This document shows positions 40,038-41,194 of a stretch of DNA of 41,194 nt, one piece after another. Location of the stretch: assembly GCA_945883745.1 (NCBI GenBank), contig CAMCYH010000016.1:1-41194 (forward strand). The letters are read 5' to 3'. Below the pieces are notes generated by a model, which ran no database searches, had not been told where the DNA came from, and saw nothing but the letters and a program-made list of their open reading frames with translations. The stretch's first letter is position 1. Each line of letters opens with the position of its first letter. Origin of the DNA: Candidatus Kuenenia stuttgartensis (lineage in GTDB: Bacteria; Planctomycetota; Planctomycetia; Pirellulales; UBA1268). Position numbers and translations under genes: made by a program.

Positions 40038-41194
40038 ATGAGCACCATCACCACCCCAGCAACGACCACCTCGGTATCCCTGCCGGCGAAGAAGTCCCGG
40101 CCTGTCGCCGAGTTTCTTTCCACCTATGTGTTTTCAAAAGATCACAAGGTGATCGGGCTGCAGTTCCTATTTTCTACGCTGCTCTGGTTCCTGATCGGCG
40201 GCCTGTTGGCTCTGGCTGTCCGCTGGCAGATCGCCTGGCCATGGTCAGACGTGCCCGTGCTTGGCAAACTCTTCGCGCAGCAGGGGGGCCAGATGAGCCC
40301 CGAGTTCTACACCATGCTCTTCACGATGCATGCCACGGTGATGATTTTTCTCGTCATCATCCCGATCCTGGCCGGCGCGTTCGGCAATTTCCTCATACCG
40401 CTGATGATTGGCGCCGATGACATGGCGTTCCCAACGCTCAACATGCTGTCGTACTGGTTCATGTGGCCGGCCTTCATCGCGTTTGGTGCGAGCTTCTTCG
40501 TCGAAGGAGGCGCCGCATCAGGAGGCTGGACAAGCTATCCGCCCCTCTCGACCAATGTCGCAGCCTCGCCGGGCAGCGGCTGGGGACAGACACTGTGGCT
40601 GCTTGGGCTCACGTTCGTCGGCGTGTCGTCGATGCTCGGCAGCGTCAACTACATGACGACGATCATCCTCATGCGTGCCCCCGGCATGACGATGTTTCGC
40701 CTGCCGATGACGATTTGGGCCATGTTCATCACGGCTGTGCTGCAGGCCTTTGCCCTGCCGGTGCTCACCGCGGCCGGCTTCATGCAACTGGCCGACAGGG
40801 TATTCAACACCGGCTTTTTCTCGCCTGAAGGTCTCGTGGTCAACAACCTGACCAGCGGCCCCGGCGGCGGCCAGCCGCTGCTCTGGCAGCACCTGTTCTG
40901 GTTCTACAGCCACCCGGCCGTCTACATCATGATCCTTCCGGCGATGGGCATGGTAAGCGACATTCTGACCACGTTCGCCCGGAAGCCGCTCTTCGGCTAC
41001 CGGCCGATGGTCTATTCGGTCGCCGGGATCGCCGGTCTCGGCTTCATCGTCTGGGGGCATCACATGTTCATGTCGGGGATGAATCCCGCCCTCGGCATCA
41101 CATTCATGGTGTCGACGATGATGATCGCCCTGCCGAGCGCCGTGAAGACGTTCAACTGGCTGGGCACGATCTGGGGGGGCAAGATCCAGTTCAC
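40038..41194 (+). CDS. coxA: Cytochrome c oxidase subunit I, aa3 type (5' part)
   Basis: The catalytic subunit of the heme-copper oxidase, 385 codons visible and running off the window. ATG 40038 has AGGAGAAAAGCC upstream. H98 (FTMHATVMIF) is a low-spin heme a ligand. The CuB histidines are H292 (YSHPAVYIMILP) and H341/H342 (WGHHMFMSGM), 49 residues apart as expected. The D-channel glutamate of A1-type oxidases (GHPEV) is missing and replaced by Y-S before HPAV, which marks the A2 subtype as in Thermus/Rhodothermus caa3 enzymes. CoxC and others presumably follow outside the window. Confidence 0.96.
   Translation, partial: MSTITTPATTTSVSLPAKKSRPVAEFLSTYVFSKDHKVIGLQFLFSTLLWFLIGGLLALAVRWQIAWPWSDVPVLGKLFAQQGGQMSPEFYTMLFTMHATVMIFLVIIPILAGAFGNFLIPLMIGADDMAFPTLNMLSYWFMWPAFIAFGASFFVEGGAASGGWTSYPPLSTNVAASPGSGWGQTLWLLGLTFVGVSSMLGSVNYMTTIILMRAPGMTMFRLPMTIWAMFITAVLQAFALPVLTAAGFMQLADRVFNTGFFSPEGLVVNNLTSGPGGGQPLLWQHLFWFYSHPAVYIMILPAMGMVSDILTTFARKPLFGYRPMVYSVAGIAGLGFIVWGHHMFMSGMNPALGITFMVSTMMIALPSAVKTFNWLGTIWGGKIQF

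Noticed and set aside
1..41194. CRISPR array, insertion sequence, integrase, riboswitch or rRNA
   Set aside because: No regularly spaced repeats, transposase or integrase reading frames, known riboswitch cores or rRNA sequence were seen on either strand.

Overview
The window is GC-rich (about two thirds by eye) and gene-dense. It has the character of a planctomycete chromosome, most likely Pirellulales. The evidence is a BBP2-type outer-membrane porin, a MoxR/BatA-vWA operon with planctomycete-style partners, a TatC with a very large periplasmic insert, and a cytochrome b6-type quinol oxidase operon carrying a giant multiheme cytochrome c and cupredoxins. I read 36 protein-coding genes (two cut by the window edges) and one tRNA. 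I see no CRISPR array, insertion sequence or prophage.

Layout. 1-3.7 kb: 3' end of ftsY, a porin followed by three stacked hairpins, a secreted thioredoxin-like protein and a small membrane ORF. 3.8-5.7 kb: tRNA-Leu(UAA), a DUF420 membrane protein and, convergently, tatC. 5.7-15.1 kb: a six-gene operon with overlapping or near-overlapping junctions: PQQ-like propeller, MoxR ATPase, 1113-residue BatA/vWA membrane protein, membrane-anchored helical protein, QW-repeat protein, NPCBM protein. The DUF58 gene usually found in such operons is absent. 15.1-18.6 kb: archaeal-type phosphoglycerate mutase divergent from pgi, then a UPF0173 hydrolase. 18.7-22.5 kb: a 142-bp inverted-repeat element, a Rieske ferredoxin head-to-head with a HAD phosphatase, two conserved secretory-type hypotheticals and an ECF sigma factor. 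22.5-28.1 kb: 7Fe ferredoxin with a good promoter, HNH nuclease, zinc-ribbon protein, a beta-decarboxylating dehydrogenase, and Gfo/Idh plus purD.

28.4 kb to the end is one respiratory operon behind a TTGACA/TACAGT promoter. Its order is Rieske protein, cytochrome b6-type subunit, subunit-IV-type subunit with extra helices, an octaheme cytochrome c of 1503 residues with an embedded PDZ domain, two tandem cupredoxins, a diheme cytochrome c lipoprotein, and CoxB and CoxA of an A2-type (YSHP) aa3 oxidase. Read together, electrons would pass from quinol through b hemes and Rieske to the octaheme protein, then by diheme cytochrome and/or cupredoxins to CuA. The Rieske protein carries an RR motif and so depends on Tat export, for which tatC is present.

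The most unusual items are the Rieske protein's 185-residue cytoplasmic tail with three copies of an S-V-A-E-I-L-A-A-A-R motif, the PDZ/coiled-coil/His-rich octaheme cytochrome, the cupredoxin pair, the DUF58-less vWA operon, and several families of dispersed GC-rich hairpins. All assignments come from reading motifs; no database search was run.
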